Assembly: GCF_000759535.1 (NCBI RefSeq)
Contig: NZ_CP009455.1
Span: 3,658,001 to 3,722,000, forward strand
Direction: 5' to 3'
Source of the DNA: Pseudomonas cremoricolorata
Lineage (GTDB): Bacteria > Pseudomonadota > Gammaproteobacteria > Pseudomonadales > Pseudomonadaceae
DNA length: 64,000 nt
Position 1 is the first letter of the stretch; every line of letters begins with the position of its first letter. The notes beneath the pieces were generated by a model, which saw nothing but the letters and a program-made list of their open reading frames with translations, was not told where the DNA came from and did not search any database. A program made the position numbers and the translations under genes. Shown here in pieces: positions 51,635 through 61,249 of this stretch.

Positions 51635-52806
51635 GAATGTTCCTCGAAATGACGGGGGGAGTGACGCAGCGCGGCGCGCAACGCCTGTCCAACAGGTACC
51701 GGCGGCTTGCCGGTGAGAATCCGTAGACGGTCGCCCAGGGTGCTGCGTCCAGCATAGAAACGGGCGATCAGCGGCTCGGGCAGCCGGTAGAAACGTTGCA
51801 TGACCTGCCAGCGCTGTCCGGCATCACCGGCCAGGAACAGCATGCGATTGAGCAGGCGGTAGAAGCCCTGCTGCTGCCAGCGCTGGCGCTGGTAGGCGAC
51901 GAATGCCGGGGCCAGGTGCGCGTGGTCCAGATGCGTCTGGTCCGCCAGCCAGTCGGCCAGGCGCACGGCCTCGGGCAGCGAATAGCCGGTGGTGCAGTGG
52001 AACAGGTTGCCGCGCAGGCCAGCCTGCAGCGCGTTGCCGTGCGCGGCCTGCCAGGCGGGAAAATCGCCGGCCAGGGTGATCGGCAGCACGCCGCGCTCTT
52101 CACGCACCAGGCGTTGCACCTGCCAGCCGTGCTGGCACAGGTACTGGGCGATGTGCTCGCGCAGTTGCTCGCTGCTGGGGGGTGAGTGTTCGACGTAGTG
52201 GGTGTCTTCGATGAGCAGGGTGTCGGCACTGAACGGCAGCACATAGACGAAGCGATAGCCGTCGCCCTGCGCCACCCGCGCATCCATCACGATGGGCGCG
52301 GCCAGGCCATGGGGTTGGCGCAGTTGCAGTTCCTGGCCGAGAAACGCCTGTTGGCCGAGCACCATGTGCCGGCTGGGCTGGGCGCCGCGGCCATCGATCA
52401 CGGCAGCGGCGCTCAGGCGCAGGCCACTGTCGAGCTGCACGCCGTGCGGGTCGAGTTGCACGATGCGACTGTTGCAGCGCAGTGCCTGGCCAAGATCGTT
52501 ACCAATGATCTGGGCGAAGCGTTCGCTGGTGATGCTCGCATAGCCGCTTGCCAGGTGTCGCGACAAGCCTGGGAAGTGCACCTGGTAGCTCGGCCAGCGC
52601 TGGCTGACCAGCGGTGCCAGCCAGCGCTGCTGCGCCTGACTCAGGTCGGCATCGTGGAACGACCAGGTGTGGTTGCCGCCCAGGCGCTCGGCGCTTTCCA
52701 GGCACAGCACGCGCAGCTCGGGGCGCACTTGGCGTAGACGCCAGGCGATCAGGCCGTTGGCCAGGCCGCCGCCGGCCAGAATCAGATCAAAATCGTTCAA
52801 GGTCAT
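51631..52806 (-). CDS. crtY: Lycopene beta-cyclase
   Basis: A 391-residue CrtY-type cyclase forming both beta-rings of beta-carotene. The nucleotide-binding start is LILAGGGLANGLIAWRL. FLGQELQL, IVMDARVAQGDGYRFVYVLPFS and FHCTTGYSLPEAV are typical of this class. The ATG at 52806 lies 20 bases inside the end of crtX. Confidence 0.94.
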   Translation of the reverse strand: MTLNDFDLILAGGGLANGLIAWRLRQVRPELRVLCLESAERLGGNHTWSFHDADLSQAQQRWLAPLVSQRWPSYQVHFPGLSRHLASGYASITSERFAQIIGNDLGQALRCNSRIVQLDPHGVQLDSGLRLSAAAVIDGRGAQPSRHMVLGQQAFLGQELQLRQPHGLAAPIVMDARVAQGDGYRFVYVLPFSADTLLIEDTHYVEHSPPSSEQLREHIAQYLCQHGWQVQRLVREERGVLPITLAGDFPAWQAAHGNALQAGLRGNLFHCTTGYSLPEAVRLADWLADQTHLDHAHLAPAFVAYQRQRWQQQGFYRLLNRMLFLAGDAGQRWQVMQRFYRLPEPLIARFYAGRSTLGDRLRILTGKPPVPVGQALRAALRHSPRHFEEHS

Positions 52807-54052
52807 GACTCACTGGCAGGCGGCCGTTGACGACCGCAGATTCGATGAGGTCGGCAGCCCGCTGGGCACCACCGGCTTGGCGCAAGGCACCGTCCAGGTT
52901 GCCTGTGCCTACGCAGGGGGCGGCCAGCAATGGCCGCAGCGCCGCAGCGATGCGTCGGCTACTGGCCCAGCGTGGCAACACGCCACCGAGCTGATGATAG
53001 GCCACCCGTGCGGCCACCCCGGGCTGGTCGAAGGCGATCGGCAGCACCAGCAGCGGGGTGTGCGCGGCGACCGCGTCGAGCACGGTATTCAGGCCGCCAT
53101 GGCTGATCACCACCTGCGCCGCCTGCACCGCCCACTGCTGCGGGGCGAAGTCGGTGACCCAGGTGGCGCCGTTGTCGCGTAATTGCGTTTGCTGATCGGC
53201 ATCCAGGCCGCCGCAGTGGGCCAGCAGCAGTTGCACGTTCAGCGTGCGGCAGGCGCGGGCGATGCGCATGAACAGGCCGAAACGATGACCCTGCAAGGTG
53301 CCCAGACTGGCGAACACCAGTGGCCGCGAGTCGCTCAGCACCCAGTCGGCGCTGGCAGTGGGGCGGCGCCAGGGGCCGGTCGCGTGGCAGTACGCCGGCA
53401 GTTGCCGGCGCGGAAAATCGAAGGCTTCAAGCGTCTGGCTGATCTGCGCCAGGGGCGATAAACAGCCGTGCAAGCCTTGACGGCCTGGCAGTTGGTGACG
53501 CTCGCAGACCTCATCGATGACCCGTTGCAGCGGTCTCATCAGCCAGTCGTGCACTTGCTCGGTGCCGCGGTACAGGCGCGGGTTGTGTCCGGGGCCGAAC
53601 GGCATCACCGGCAGCGGCAGGCCCGCCTCGCGGTTGACCGGCAGTGCGCAGGCCATGGAGACACGTGGCAGGCCGAGGGCTTCGCCGATCAGGCTGCCGG
53701 CCACTTCTATCTGGTCGCACAGAACCACGTCGACCCGAGCCGTACGCAGCGCATCGGGCAGTTCTCGGCAGAGCATGGCGGTGGTGTCGGCCAACTGGCG
53801 AATCAGCCGGCGCAGCCGCAGTGGCCCATGTGGCCGCGCCGCCAGCTGCAACGCCTGCTGCAGGCTGCCGGGCGGATGACTGGCGGCGCCGAGCGTGCAG
53901 AAGCCGATGCGCGGATCGTCCAGCCACTGCCGGGCATCGGCCTGATGAAAGAACGTCACCCGGTGCCCGCGCTCCAGCAGTTGCCCGGCCACCGCTTGCA
54001 GCGCCTGATAGTGACTAGGGTAGGGCGGTGCGATGACGGCGAAGTGGCTCAT
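52787..54052 (-). CDS. crtX: Zeaxanthin glucosyltransferase
   Basis: A 421-residue GT1 glycosyltransferase that adds glucose from UDP-glucose to zeaxanthin. The C-terminal donor site appears as [23 protein letters not shown], then [19 protein letters not shown]. The start is ATG 54052, overlapping the idi2 stop (ATGA); the frame extends further upstream to 54322 but that part is inside idi2. Its presence indicates glucosylated, more polar end products. Confidence 0.93.
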   Translation of the reverse strand: MSHFAVIAPPYPSHYQALQAVAGQLLERGHRVTFFHQADARQWLDDPRIGFCTLGAASHPPGSLQQALQLAARPHGPLRLRRLIRQLADTTAMLCRELPDALRTARVDVVLCDQIEVAGSLIGEALGLPRVSMACALPVNREAGLPLPVMPFGPGHNPRLYRGTEQVHDWLMRPLQRVIDEVCERHQLPGRQGLHGCLSPLAQISQTLEAFDFPRRQLPAYCHATGPWRRPTASADWVLSDSRPLVFASLGTLQGHRFGLFMRIARACRTLNVQLLLAHCGGLDADQQTQLRDNGATWVTDFAPQQWAVQAAQVVISHGGLNTVLDAVAAHTPLLVLPIAFDQPGVAARVAYHQLGGVLPRWASSRRIAAALRPLLAAPCVGTGNLDGALRQAGGAQRAADLIESAVVNGRLPVSHDLERF

Positions 54053-55086
54053 CCGTGGGTCGCTTGCAGGCGCGCGCTGCGTAGCGCGTCGAGGTTGCGC
54101 GAGCCGGTGCAGAAGCAGGCGATGCGCAGCTGGCGCATCAGCACATCGAAATGCGCCAGCACCGCTTCGGTGGAGTGCAAGGCGGCCGGCAGTACGCTCG
54201 CCGCCTGCCCGACCAGGTGTGCGCCGAGGCGAATGGCCTTGGCTGCCTGCACACCATCGGCAATCCCGCCCGAGGCGATCAGCGCCGTGCCGGGCAGCGC
54301 GCGGCGCACACTGAGCAGGCACTGCGCGGTGGGCATACCCCAGTCGGCGAAGGCCATGGCCACGGCGCGATCTGCCGGCTCATTCGCCCGCTCACCTTCG
54401 ACCGCCGCCCAACTGGTGCCACCCGTCCCTGCAACATCGATCACCTGCACGCCAGCGTCGACCAGGCGCATGGCCACCGAAGCGCTGATGCCCGCGCCGA
54501 CTTCTTTGGCGATCACCGGCACTGGCAGACGCTGGCACAACTGTTCAATGCGCGCGAGCACACCGCGCCAGTCGCGGTCGCCTTCTGGCTGCACGGCTTC
54601 CTGCAAAGGATTCAGATGCAGTATCAACGCATCGGCCTGCAAGCCGTCGACCGCGCGTTGCGCCAGCTCGAAGCCGTCGGCCTCCAGCAGCTGTACCGCT
54701 CCCAGGTTGGCCAGCAGCGGTACATCCGGAGCCAGGCGACGCAGGGCCGTGGTCAGGCCCTGGTCGGCGCCTTCGCGCAGGCTGACCCGCTGCGAACCGA
54801 CGCCCATGGCGATACCCAGATGCTGGGCGGCTTCGGCCAGGTGGTAGTTGATGCGTTCGGCGCGGGCGGCGCCGCCGGTCATGGAACTGATCAGCAGCGG
54901 CGCGCCCAGGCGCATGCCGAGAAAAGAAGTGCCCAGATCGACCTGATCGAGACTAAGCTCGGGTAGGGCGCAGTGCTCGAACCGCACCGCCGCCCAGCCA
55001 TCATGGCAGTGGGAAGTGGCGCGGTGTGGGTCGAGCACGATGTCCAGGTGGTCGTCCTTGCGTTGGCTTAACGTGTTTTTCTTCAT
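54049..55086 (-). CDS. idi: Type 2 isopentenyl-diphosphate isomerase
   Basis: A 345-residue FMN-dependent isomerase (Fni/IDI-2). Typical parts: [54 protein letters not shown] and ASGGI. It interconverts IPP and DMAPP, supplying isoprenoid units. ATG 55086 is chosen because family members start near [13 protein letters not shown]; an ATG at 55098 is also in frame. First gene of the idi2-crtXYIB operon, and divergent from crtE. Confidence 0.92.
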   Translation of the reverse strand: MKKNTLSQRKDDHLDIVLDPHRATSHCHDGWAAVRFEHCALPELSLDQVDLGTSFLGMRLGAPLLISSMTGGAARAERINYHLAEAAQHLGIAMGVGSQRVSLREGADQGLTTALRRLAPDVPLLANLGAVQLLEADGFELAQRAVDGLQADALILHLNPLQEAVQPEGDRDWRGVLARIEQLCQRLPVPVIAKEVGAGISASVAMRLVDAGVQVIDVAGTGGTSWAAVEGERANEPADRAVAMAFADWGMPTAQCLLSVRRALPGTALIASGGIADGVQAAKAIRLGAHLVGQAASVLPAALHSTEAVLAHFDVLMRQLRIACFCTGSRNLDALRSARLQATHG

Positions 55087-55146
55087 GCCGGGTTCCATGA
55101 GCCGGTGAATCATTTGTCTGCAACTGTGGTCAGTGCTTCGTGATAG

Positions 55147-55172
55147 TTGTACAACATGCATCGCTTTGTACA
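55147..55172. promoter_or_regulatory. TTGTACA direct repeats in the idi2/crtE promoter region
   Basis: TTGTACA occurs at 55147-55153 and 55166-55172 (12 bases apart); the first is within a palindrome GTTGTACAAC. TGTACA-type half-sites are recognised by LitR/CarH light/B12-sensing MerR proteins. The region is between divergent starts. Confidence 0.5.
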
Positions 55173-55265
55173 GCTAAGCTCTGAGTTATTGCATCAGGCA
55201 ACGGCGAGTTCCAGTCGTTCCTTGCGCCACCGGTAAAGCTGCACCCCAACAATGATGAGGCCAGG

Positions 55266-56162
55266 ATGACGATCACAGCACCCACGCCGCTGCCCGCCGA
55301 AGGCGACGTTGCGCACCCACTAGAGCAGTTGCGCGAAGCCTTCGAGGCACGCCTGGAGGGCGTACTTCCGGTCGCCGGCAATGCCCGCGACCTGGTCACC
55401 GCAGCCATGCGCGACTGCACACTGGCCCCCGGCAAGCGCTTGCGCCCGATGCTGCTGATGCTCATCGCCGAGGGCCTGGGCGCGCCACGTGCGGCCAGCC
55501 TCGACCTGGCCTGCGCGGTGGAACTGGTGCATGCCGCTTCTCTGGTGCTGGACGACCTGCCGTGCATGGACAACGCCCAATTGCGCCGCGGCCGCGCCAC
55601 CGTGCACCTGGCGTTTGGTGAAGACGTCGCGGTGCTGGCGGCCATCGCCTTGCTCACCCATGCCTTCGGCCTGGTGGCGGTGATCGAAGGGGTAAGACCT
55701 GAGGTGCGCAATCGCCTGGTGGCGACCTTGGCCCAGGCCATTGGCGTGCAAGGTCTGGTCAAGGGTCAGTTGCAGGACCTGCGCGAGGGCGGCACTGCGC
55801 GCAGTGCCGGTGAAATCGCCCAGACCAACCAGCTCAAGACCGGCGTGCTGTTCGCCGCGATCATCGACATGGCGTGCGACCTCGGTGATGCGCCGGCTGG
55901 CGTGCGCAGCCCGTTGCAGGCCTTCGCCGTCGAGCTTGGACATGCGTTTCAACTGCGTGACGACCTGCGCGACCGCGATCCGGACAGCGGCAAGGACCAA
56001 GGCAAGGACGACGGCAAGTCGACGCTGGTGGCGCTGTGCGGCGAGACCCAGGTCAAGCGCCGGCTGCAAGGCCATGTGGCGGCGGCCCAGGCCCAGCTCG
56101 ACCAGGCCTTCCAGGGCGAACAGAGCATCAGTCTGCTGCTGCACCGCCTGTTCGCCTGTTGA
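55266..56162 (+). CDS. crtE: Geranylgeranyl diphosphate synthase
   Basis: A 298-residue trans-prenyltransferase of the CrtE type. The first Asp-rich motif is VLDDLPCMDN (about residue 95) and the second is QLRDDLRDRD (about 232); GKRLRPML and KTGVLFAAI are also typical. It supplies the C20 substrate for CrtB. A GAGG site lies seven bases before the ATG. It is transcribed away from the other crt genes, unlike the same-strand arrangement known from Pantoea. Confidence 0.94.
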   Translation: MTITAPTPLPAEGDVAHPLEQLREAFEARLEGVLPVAGNARDLVTAAMRDCTLAPGKRLRPMLLMLIAEGLGAPRAASLDLACAVELVHAASLVLDDLPCMDNAQLRRGRATVHLAFGEDVAVLAAIALLTHAFGLVAVIEGVRPEVRNRLVATLAQAIGVQGLVKGQLQDLREGGTARSAGEIAQTNQLKTGVLFAAIIDMACDLGDAPAGVRSPLQAFAVELGHAFQLRDDLRDRDPDSGKDQGKDDGKSTLVALCGETQVKRRLQGHVAAAQAQLDQAFQGEQSISLLLHRLFAC

Positions 56163-56180
56163 CCTCGCCAGGCCCTCACT

Positions 56181-56198
56181 GGCGCCAGTTCAGGCGCC
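56181..56198. terminator. Candidate bidirectional terminator between crtE and repair gene
   Basis: GGCGCC-AGTTCA-GGCGCC lies in the 44-base gap between convergent genes. The arms are 6 bp and there is no T-tract. Confidence 0.4.
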
Positions 56199-56206
56199 TG
56201 TAACCC

Positions 56207-57040
56207 TCATTCGCGTTTACCGATCTGCTTGCCGTGCTGGCGCGCCACTTCAGGCGCCTGGCCGTCGCGCTGCTTGCCGTGGCGGGCCTGGCCGACCAGT
56301 TGCGGAATCAGCATGCCCTCAGGCAGATGACGCCAGAAACGTCCCGGCATGTGCTGACGTAGCACATCCGGGTTGAGCCGCGCCGGATTGAAGATGTGCC
56401 GATAGTAGGTACGCCACAACTCGGCGCCGGGGTCGTCGGCATGTTGTGCCCATTGCTGCCACTGCGCCGGGCACTGGCGTTGGTAATCCATGCGCTGGCC
56501 ATCGAAGCGCACGCCATCGCGCGGTGTGGCGATCAACCAGCGTTGCCGACCGAGACGCTCGGCGAAGTGGCCGCTGGCGCTGGCCAGAATGTCATGGGCC
56601 GGGTCGTGCCACGCTACCAGATCGAGCTGCAATTGCTCGGCCAGGGGCGCAGGCAAGGGCACGAAGCGGGCGAAGGCATGCAAGTGGTGAGCTTCGCGGC
56701 GCACCTGCTTGATTCGCCGCTGCAATTCACTGCCCAGGCGGTCACCGGCCATCATCGCCGTGCGGTCGCCGTGGGCCACCCGCCAGAGCACCTCATACAG
56801 CAGGTTCCAGCGCTGTTCGCCGTGGTAGCGCGCCGCTTGTTCCAACTGCTCGAGCAAGGCCGCAGGCACCTTGCCCTGGAACGGTCCGGGCGCCTCGGGC
56901 AACGGCGCGGGGATGGCCAGCAGGTCGTCGGTCGGGCCCTGTGCCCAGGTGACCTGGGCCGGGTCGATGCCATGGCTGAGCAGCCTGCGCGCCTGATTGC
57001 GCCAGGTGCTGAACAGGTCATCGCAATCAAGCGCGATCAT
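56207..57040 (-). CDS. TIGR03915-family putative DNA repair protein
   Basis: A 277-residue protein of the DUF4130/TIGR03915 type. Hallmarks are RWNLLYEVLWRVAHGD, HHLHAFARFVPL and WHDPAHDILASASGHFAERLGRQRWLIATPR, and the C-terminal YYRHIFNPARLNPDVLRQHMPGRFW. In other bacteria the same domain is fused to UdgX, a uracil-DNA-binding protein. Here that domain is missing. Start 57040 overlaps the radical SAM gene stop (ATGA), so they are one operon. Confidence 0.85.
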   Translation of the reverse strand: MIALDCDDLFSTWRNQARRLLSHGIDPAQVTWAQGPTDDLLAIPAPLPEAPGPFQGKVPAALLEQLEQAARYHGEQRWNLLYEVLWRVAHGDRTAMMAGDRLGSELQRRIKQVRREAHHLHAFARFVPLPAPLAEQLQLDLVAWHDPAHDILASASGHFAERLGRQRWLIATPRDGVRFDGQRMDYQRQCPAQWQQWAQHADDPGAELWRTYYRHIFNPARLNPDVLRQHMPGRFWRHLPEGMLIPQLVGQARHGKQRDGQAPEVARQHGKQIGKRE

Positions 57041-58257
57041 CCCCACAAGCCCATCTGCACCGGCGCCTGGGGCTCACCCAGACGCGCTCGCAGCATACCG
57101 CTGCGCTGCTCGGCGTCAGCGGGGCGGTAATCGCTGGTGACGATGAACGGCCGCGCTTTGTCCAGTACACAGCGCAACTGGATCAAGTCGTCATAGCGAA
57201 TGCGCCGTTCGCGGCGCAGGGCCACCAGGCGCTGCACGCTGCGCAGGCCAATGCCGGGGATGCGCGCCATCAGCGCAGGTTCCGCGCGATTGAGGTCCAT
57301 CGGGAACACCTCGCGATTCTCCAGCGCCCAGGCCAGTTTGGGGTCGATGTCCAACGCCAGGCTGGTGGATTTCTTGAACAGCTCACCGGCGTTGTAGCCG
57401 TAGCCACGCAACAGAAAATCTGCCTGATACAGGCGGTGCTCACGCAGCAAGGGAGGGGCGGCCAGCGGCACGCTGTTGGGGCTGTCGGGAATCGGGCTGA
57501 ACGCCGAGTAGTACACCCGCTTGAGGCCAAAGCCCTGGTACAGCGATTCGGCATTACGCAGCAGCGTGCTGTCGTCGGTGGCATCGGCGCCGACGATCAC
57601 CTGGGTGCTTTGCCCGGCTGGGGTGAAGCGCGGCGCCTTGGGCTGATCGGCCACCGCCTGCTGACCACGATGAATCACCCCCATGGCCTGGCGAATGGTG
57701 CTGCCCTGTTTTTCGGGGGCCAGGCGTTGCAGGCTTTCCTCGGTGGGCAGCTCGATGTTGACGCTCAGCCGATCAGCCAGCCGCCCGGCTTCTTCGATCA
57801 GCATCGGGTCGGCATCGGGAATGGTCTTGAGGTGGATGTAGCCACGGAAGTTGTGCTCTTCACGCAGCAGCCGCGCCACACGAATCAGCTGCTCCATGGT
57901 GTAGTCGGCCGAACGGATGATGCCCGAGCTCAGAAACAGCCCGCTGATGCAGTTACGGCGATAGAAATCCAAGGTCAGGCGCACTACCTCTTCCGGGCTG
58001 AAGCGCGCGCGGGGCACATTGCTCGAGCGGCGGTTGACGCAGTACTGGCAGTCGTACAGGCAAAAGTTCGTCAGCAGAATCTTCAGCAGCGACACGCAGC
58101 GCCCATCGGGGGTGTAGCTGTGGCAGATGCCCATGCCGTTGGTCGCGCCCAGCCCGTCGCGTCCGCGTGAGCTGCGCTTGGGCGCGCCGCTGCTGGCGCA
58201 GGATGCGTCGTACTTGGCGGCATCGGCGAGGATGCCCAGCTTGGCGATCAACTCCAT
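57037..58257 (-). CDS. Radical SAM putative DNA modification/repair protein (TIGR03916-like)
   Basis: A 406-residue protein. The radical SAM cluster is CLYDCQYC (Cys66, Cys70, Cys73). A helix-hairpin-helix near residue 325 (ARIPGIGLRSVQRLVAL) can bind DNA. The last residues QMGLWG resemble a beta-clamp-binding motif. It is first of a two-gene operon with TIGR03915, and an SOS box precedes it. The chemical reaction is unknown; repair is inferred from context. Confidence 0.88.
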   Translation of the reverse strand: MELIAKLGILADAAKYDASCASSGAPKRSSRGRDGLGATNGMGICHSYTPDGRCVSLLKILLTNFCLYDCQYCVNRRSSNVPRARFSPEEVVRLTLDFYRRNCISGLFLSSGIIRSADYTMEQLIRVARLLREEHNFRGYIHLKTIPDADPMLIEEAGRLADRLSVNIELPTEESLQRLAPEKQGSTIRQAMGVIHRGQQAVADQPKAPRFTPAGQSTQVIVGADATDDSTLLRNAESLYQGFGLKRVYYSAFSPIPDSPNSVPLAAPPLLREHRLYQADFLLRGYGYNAGELFKKSTSLALDIDPKLAWALENREVFPMDLNRAEPALMARIPGIGLRSVQRLVALRRERRIRYDDLIQLRCVLDKARPFIVTSDYRPADAEQRSGMLRARLGEPQAPVQMGLWG

Positions 58258-58273
58258 GGGATTACTCTCTATA

Positions 58274-58289
58274 CTGAATATTCATACAG
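58274..58289 (-). promoter_or_regulatory. LexA (SOS) box
   Basis: CTGAATATTCATACAG matches CTG-N10-CAG, the LexA consensus, 17-32 bases upstream of the radical SAM gene. The spacer is AT-rich, as expected. The rest of the gap (58290-58594) contains the mqo promoter region and no gene I can support. Confidence 0.8.
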
Positions 58290-58594
58290 TATTGGCAGAA
58301 TGCGCCTCTGACAAGTGCTGGTGGTCGGACGAGCTGGTTCGTCTGTTCCCTGGGTCTTGCAGAGTCTGACCCTGGGCACCCTGGTCATAGCCGAGCGTTG
58401 CGCTGGGGAACTAGTGACGGCCTGCGGGCCTCAACAGCACACGTCGCGGGTCGGCGGGCGCGTGTTCGCCCCGGCTTGTGCGCCATCGCCAGGAGGCTAT
58501 GGCGGCTGCCCGGTCTGCCCTGCAGGTGAGCAGCGGCGCGTGAATGGGGTTAAACACGGTAATTCGGGACGCTGTCGTTCCCGAGGGAGAAAAC

Positions 58595-60241
58595 ATGAAG
58601 GTCAGAAACATCAGGCACGGGGCGCTGGCAGGGCTGGCCCTGGCGATTGCCGCAGGTAACGCCCAGGCGGCCGACACCAAGAAGGTGGACGTGCTGCTAA
58701 TCGGCGGCGGCATCATGAGTTCGACCCTGGCGGTGTGGCTCAACGAGCTGCAGCCGGACTGGTCGATGGAAATGGTCGAACGTCTGGACAAGGTCGCCGA
58801 GGAAAGCTCCAACGGCTGGAACAACGCCGGTACCGGCCATTCGGCCCTGGCCGAGTTGAACTACACCCCGGAGAAAGACGGCAAGATCGACATCACCAAG
58901 GCGGTGGAGATCAACGAGTCGTTCCAGATCACCCGGCAGTTTCTGGCCTGGCAGGTCAAGCAAGGTGTGCTGAAGAACCCGCGCTCGTTCATCAACTCGA
59001 CGCCGCACATGAGCTTCGTCTGGGGCGATGACAACATCCGTTTCCTCAAGAAGCGCTATGAGGCGTTGCAGGCCAGCCCGCTGTTCCGGCCGATGCAGTA
59101 TTCCGAGGACCATGCGCAGATCGCCAAGTGGGTGCCGCTGATGATGGAAGGGCGCGACCCGAACCAGAAGCTGGCCGTGACCTGGACACCGATCGGCACC
59201 GACGTCAACTTTGGCGAAATCACGCGTCAGTACGTCAGCCACCTGCAGAGCCTGCCGAACTTCGACCTCAAGGTGTCCACCGAGGTGCAGGACATCTCGC
59301 GCAACGATGACGGCACCTGGCGCGTGGAGTACAAGAACCTCAAGGATGGCACCAAGGGCGCCACCGATACCAAGTTCCTATTCATCGGCGCCGGTGGCAA
59401 GGCGCTGACCCTGCTGCAGAAATCCGGCATCCCGGAAGCCAAGGATTACGCCGGCTTCCCGGTCGGCGGCTCGTTCCTGGTCACCGACAAGCAGGACATC
59501 GCCATGCAGCACATGGCCAAGGCCTACGGCATCGCCGCCTCCGGCGCGCCGCCCATGTCGGTGCCGCACCTCGACACCCGTGTGCTGGACGGCAAGCGCG
59601 TGATCCTGTTCGGGCCCTTCGCCACCTTCTCGACCAAATTCCTCAAGGAAAGCTCGCTGCTCGATCTGTTCGGCAGCATGTCGCTGCACAACACTTGGCC
59701 GATGGTGCGGGTAGGGGTGCGCGAGTTCGACCTGGTCAAGTACCTGGTCGGTCAGGTGATGCAGTCCGATGACGATCGCTTCAATGCCCTGCAGACCTAC
59801 TTCCCCCATGCCAAGAAGGAAGACTGGCGTCTGTGGCAGGCCGGCCAGCGCGTGCAGATCATCAAGAAAGACCCGGAGCTGGGCGGCGTGCTCAAGCTCG
59901 GTACTGAAGTGGTAGCGTCCAAGGACGGCAGCATTGCTGGTCTGCTGGGCGCCTCGCCAGGTGCCTCGACGGCGCCCCCGATCATGCTCGACGTGCTGCA
60001 GCGAGTGTTCAAGGATCGTCTTGCGTCGCCTGAGTGGCAGGACAAGGTCAAGCAGATTGTGCCGTCCTATGGCACTCATCTGAACGACGATCCGGTCAAG
60101 GTTCAGGAGGAGTGGGAGTACACCAGCGAGATTCTGCAACTGACCCCGCCGCCACAGATCGACAAGCGTCAGGACCCGGCCAACCCGGAGCAGATCGACC
60201 CGCTCAAACAGAAGAATGTCGATGCCGACCTGAATCTGTAA
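58595..60241 (+). CDS. mqo: Malate:quinone oxidoreductase with signal peptide
   Basis: A 548-residue FAD enzyme that oxidises malate to oxaloacetate and passes electrons to quinone, bypassing NAD-linked malate dehydrogenase. Mqo signatures: [18 protein letters not shown] and [29 protein letters not shown] sits before ATG 58595. Unusually, the N-terminus [27 protein letters not shown] is a signal-peptide-like segment, seen in some Pseudomonas Mqo paralogues; it suggests location at the outer face of the inner membrane. The 50 C-terminal residues are extra and charged. Confidence 0.93.
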   Translation: MKVRNIRHGALAGLALAIAAGNAQAADTKKVDVLLIGGGIMSSTLAVWLNELQPDWSMEMVERLDKVAEESSNGWNNAGTGHSALAELNYTPEKDGKIDITKAVEINESFQITRQFLAWQVKQGVLKNPRSFINSTPHMSFVWGDDNIRFLKKRYEALQASPLFRPMQYSEDHAQIAKWVPLMMEGRDPNQKLAVTWTPIGTDVNFGEITRQYVSHLQSLPNFDLKVSTEVQDISRNDDGTWRVEYKNLKDGTKGATDTKFLFIGAGGKALTLLQKSGIPEAKDYAGFPVGGSFLVTDKQDIAMQHMAKAYGIAASGAPPMSVPHLDTRVLDGKRVILFGPFATFSTKFLKESSLLDLFGSMSLHNTWPMVRVGVREFDLVKYLVGQVMQSDDDRFNALQTYFPHAKKEDWRLWQAGQRVQIIKKDPELGGVLKLGTEVVASKDGSIAGLLGASPGASTAPPIMLDVLQRVFKDRLASPEWQDKVKQIVPSYGTHLNDDPVKVQEEWEYTSEILQLTPPPQIDKRQDPANPEQIDPLKQKNVDADLNL

Positions 60242-60260
60242 GCGTCACCGCTCGCTCTCA

Positions 60261-60292
60261 CCTTGTGGGGGCGGGTTCTCCCGGCAACGCCC
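60261..60292. repeat. Degenerate REP-like element
   Basis: CCTTGTGGGGGCGGGTTCTCCCGG resembles the P. putida REP palindrome (core of type GGAGCGGGTT...CCCGC). It lies between convergent genes, the usual position of REPs. Degenerate match, judged by eye only. Confidence 0.35.
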
Positions 60293-60313
60293 TTGTTGCC
60301 AGTGCCTCGACCT

Positions 60314-61039
60314 CTAGAAAAAGCTGCGCTGGGCCTTCAGTGTGACCATGCTGTCGCAGGTGGTGTTGATGCCTGAATAAGCGTCACAGCCGCTTCCCGA
60401 GAGGTTGGAGTTGCTCCAGGTGAGGTTGAGGTCGACGCCGCGCCAGGGCCTGGAGAACTTCAGTGACCAGTCGCTGAAGCCATCGACTCGACTGCCATCG
60501 CCAATGGTGTAGGGCGTGCTGAACTGGTGATGGGCGACCTTGACGCTGAGGTCGACACCGAACAACGGCAACCGCCCCAGGTTGGCAAACAGCGTGCCGG
60601 TGCGGTTGCTCGGTTTGTCATTCAATGCCCCGCCGATACGTCGACCCAGCAGCGACAGACCGCCATACAGGGCGTAGCTGTTGTTCGCCGCCAGGGTCGG
60701 ATAACTGTAGTGAATCACCCCTACCTCATAGCCCAGGTCACCGCCCAGTGGTTGCTTGTAGCCGACGTAGTTGTCGAGCTTGAGGGTCGAGGTCTTGGTC
60801 AGGCCCATGCTCGGTGCGTACTGACCGAAGTACAGGCCATTGGCATGGCTGAGGTCGACGCCACCATGGAAGGTGCCCACCGCGCTCGGTGAGATCAGCC
60901 CTTCGGCCATGCTGCGGGTGGGGGTGGTGGCGAGCTTGAAATCGAAGTCGCCCAGCTCACGCTGGATTTGCTGGGCCTGCGCCGGCAGGCTCAGCAGCAG
61001 GGCTGCGCCGAGCAGCCAGAAAGGCCGTAAAACAATCAT
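60314..61039 (-). CDS. Putative outer-membrane protein (TorF/gcw_chp-like)
   Basis: A 241-residue protein with a signal peptide (ends LPAQAQ), then a beta-rich sequence with alternating hydrophobic residues, ending in aromatic LKAQRSFF, typical of outer-membrane barrels. Parts such as VDLSHANGLYFGQYAPSM and DVDLNLTWSNSNLS-like segments resemble the family labelled TorF/gcw_chp. Function unknown. Two Cys near the C-terminus (GSGCDAYSGINTTCDS) probably form a loop disulphide. ATG 61039. Confidence 0.68.
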   Translation of the reverse strand: MIVLRPFWLLGAALLLSLPAQAQQIQRELGDFDFKLATTPTRSMAEGLISPSAVGTFHGGVDLSHANGLYFGQYAPSMGLTKTSTLKLDNYVGYKQPLGGDLGYEVGVIHYSYPTLAANNSYALYGGLSLLGRRIGGALNDKPSNRTGTLFANLGRLPLFGVDLSVKVAHHQFSTPYTIGDGSRVDGFSDWSLKFSRPWRGVDLNLTWSNSNLSGSGCDAYSGINTTCDSMVTLKAQRSFF

Positions 61040-61211
61040 CGGGGAAGCGGCTCCTGTGCGGGAGTGGCCTAGGATAACGGCCCATCGGCGATAGGCAAAC
61101 CCTTGAGCTTGAGCGGTCGGCGATTTTGGACGAAATGCGAGGGAGGAGGTCGCGCTGGTGTTGGAGTCGGCGCTCAGCGTTGATCCGGTGGGATAGGGAC
61201 TGCTGCGCAGT

Positions 61212-61236
61212 CCATGGGCCGCAGGGCGGCCCGTGG
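61212..61236 (-). terminator. Candidate terminator after proP-like gene
   Basis: CCATGGGCCGC and GCGGCCCGTGG form an 11-bp stem with one mismatch and a three-base loop, 14 bases beyond the transporter stop. There is no strong T-tract. Confidence 0.45.
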
Positions 61237-61249
61237 TCAACGCTGCGGA

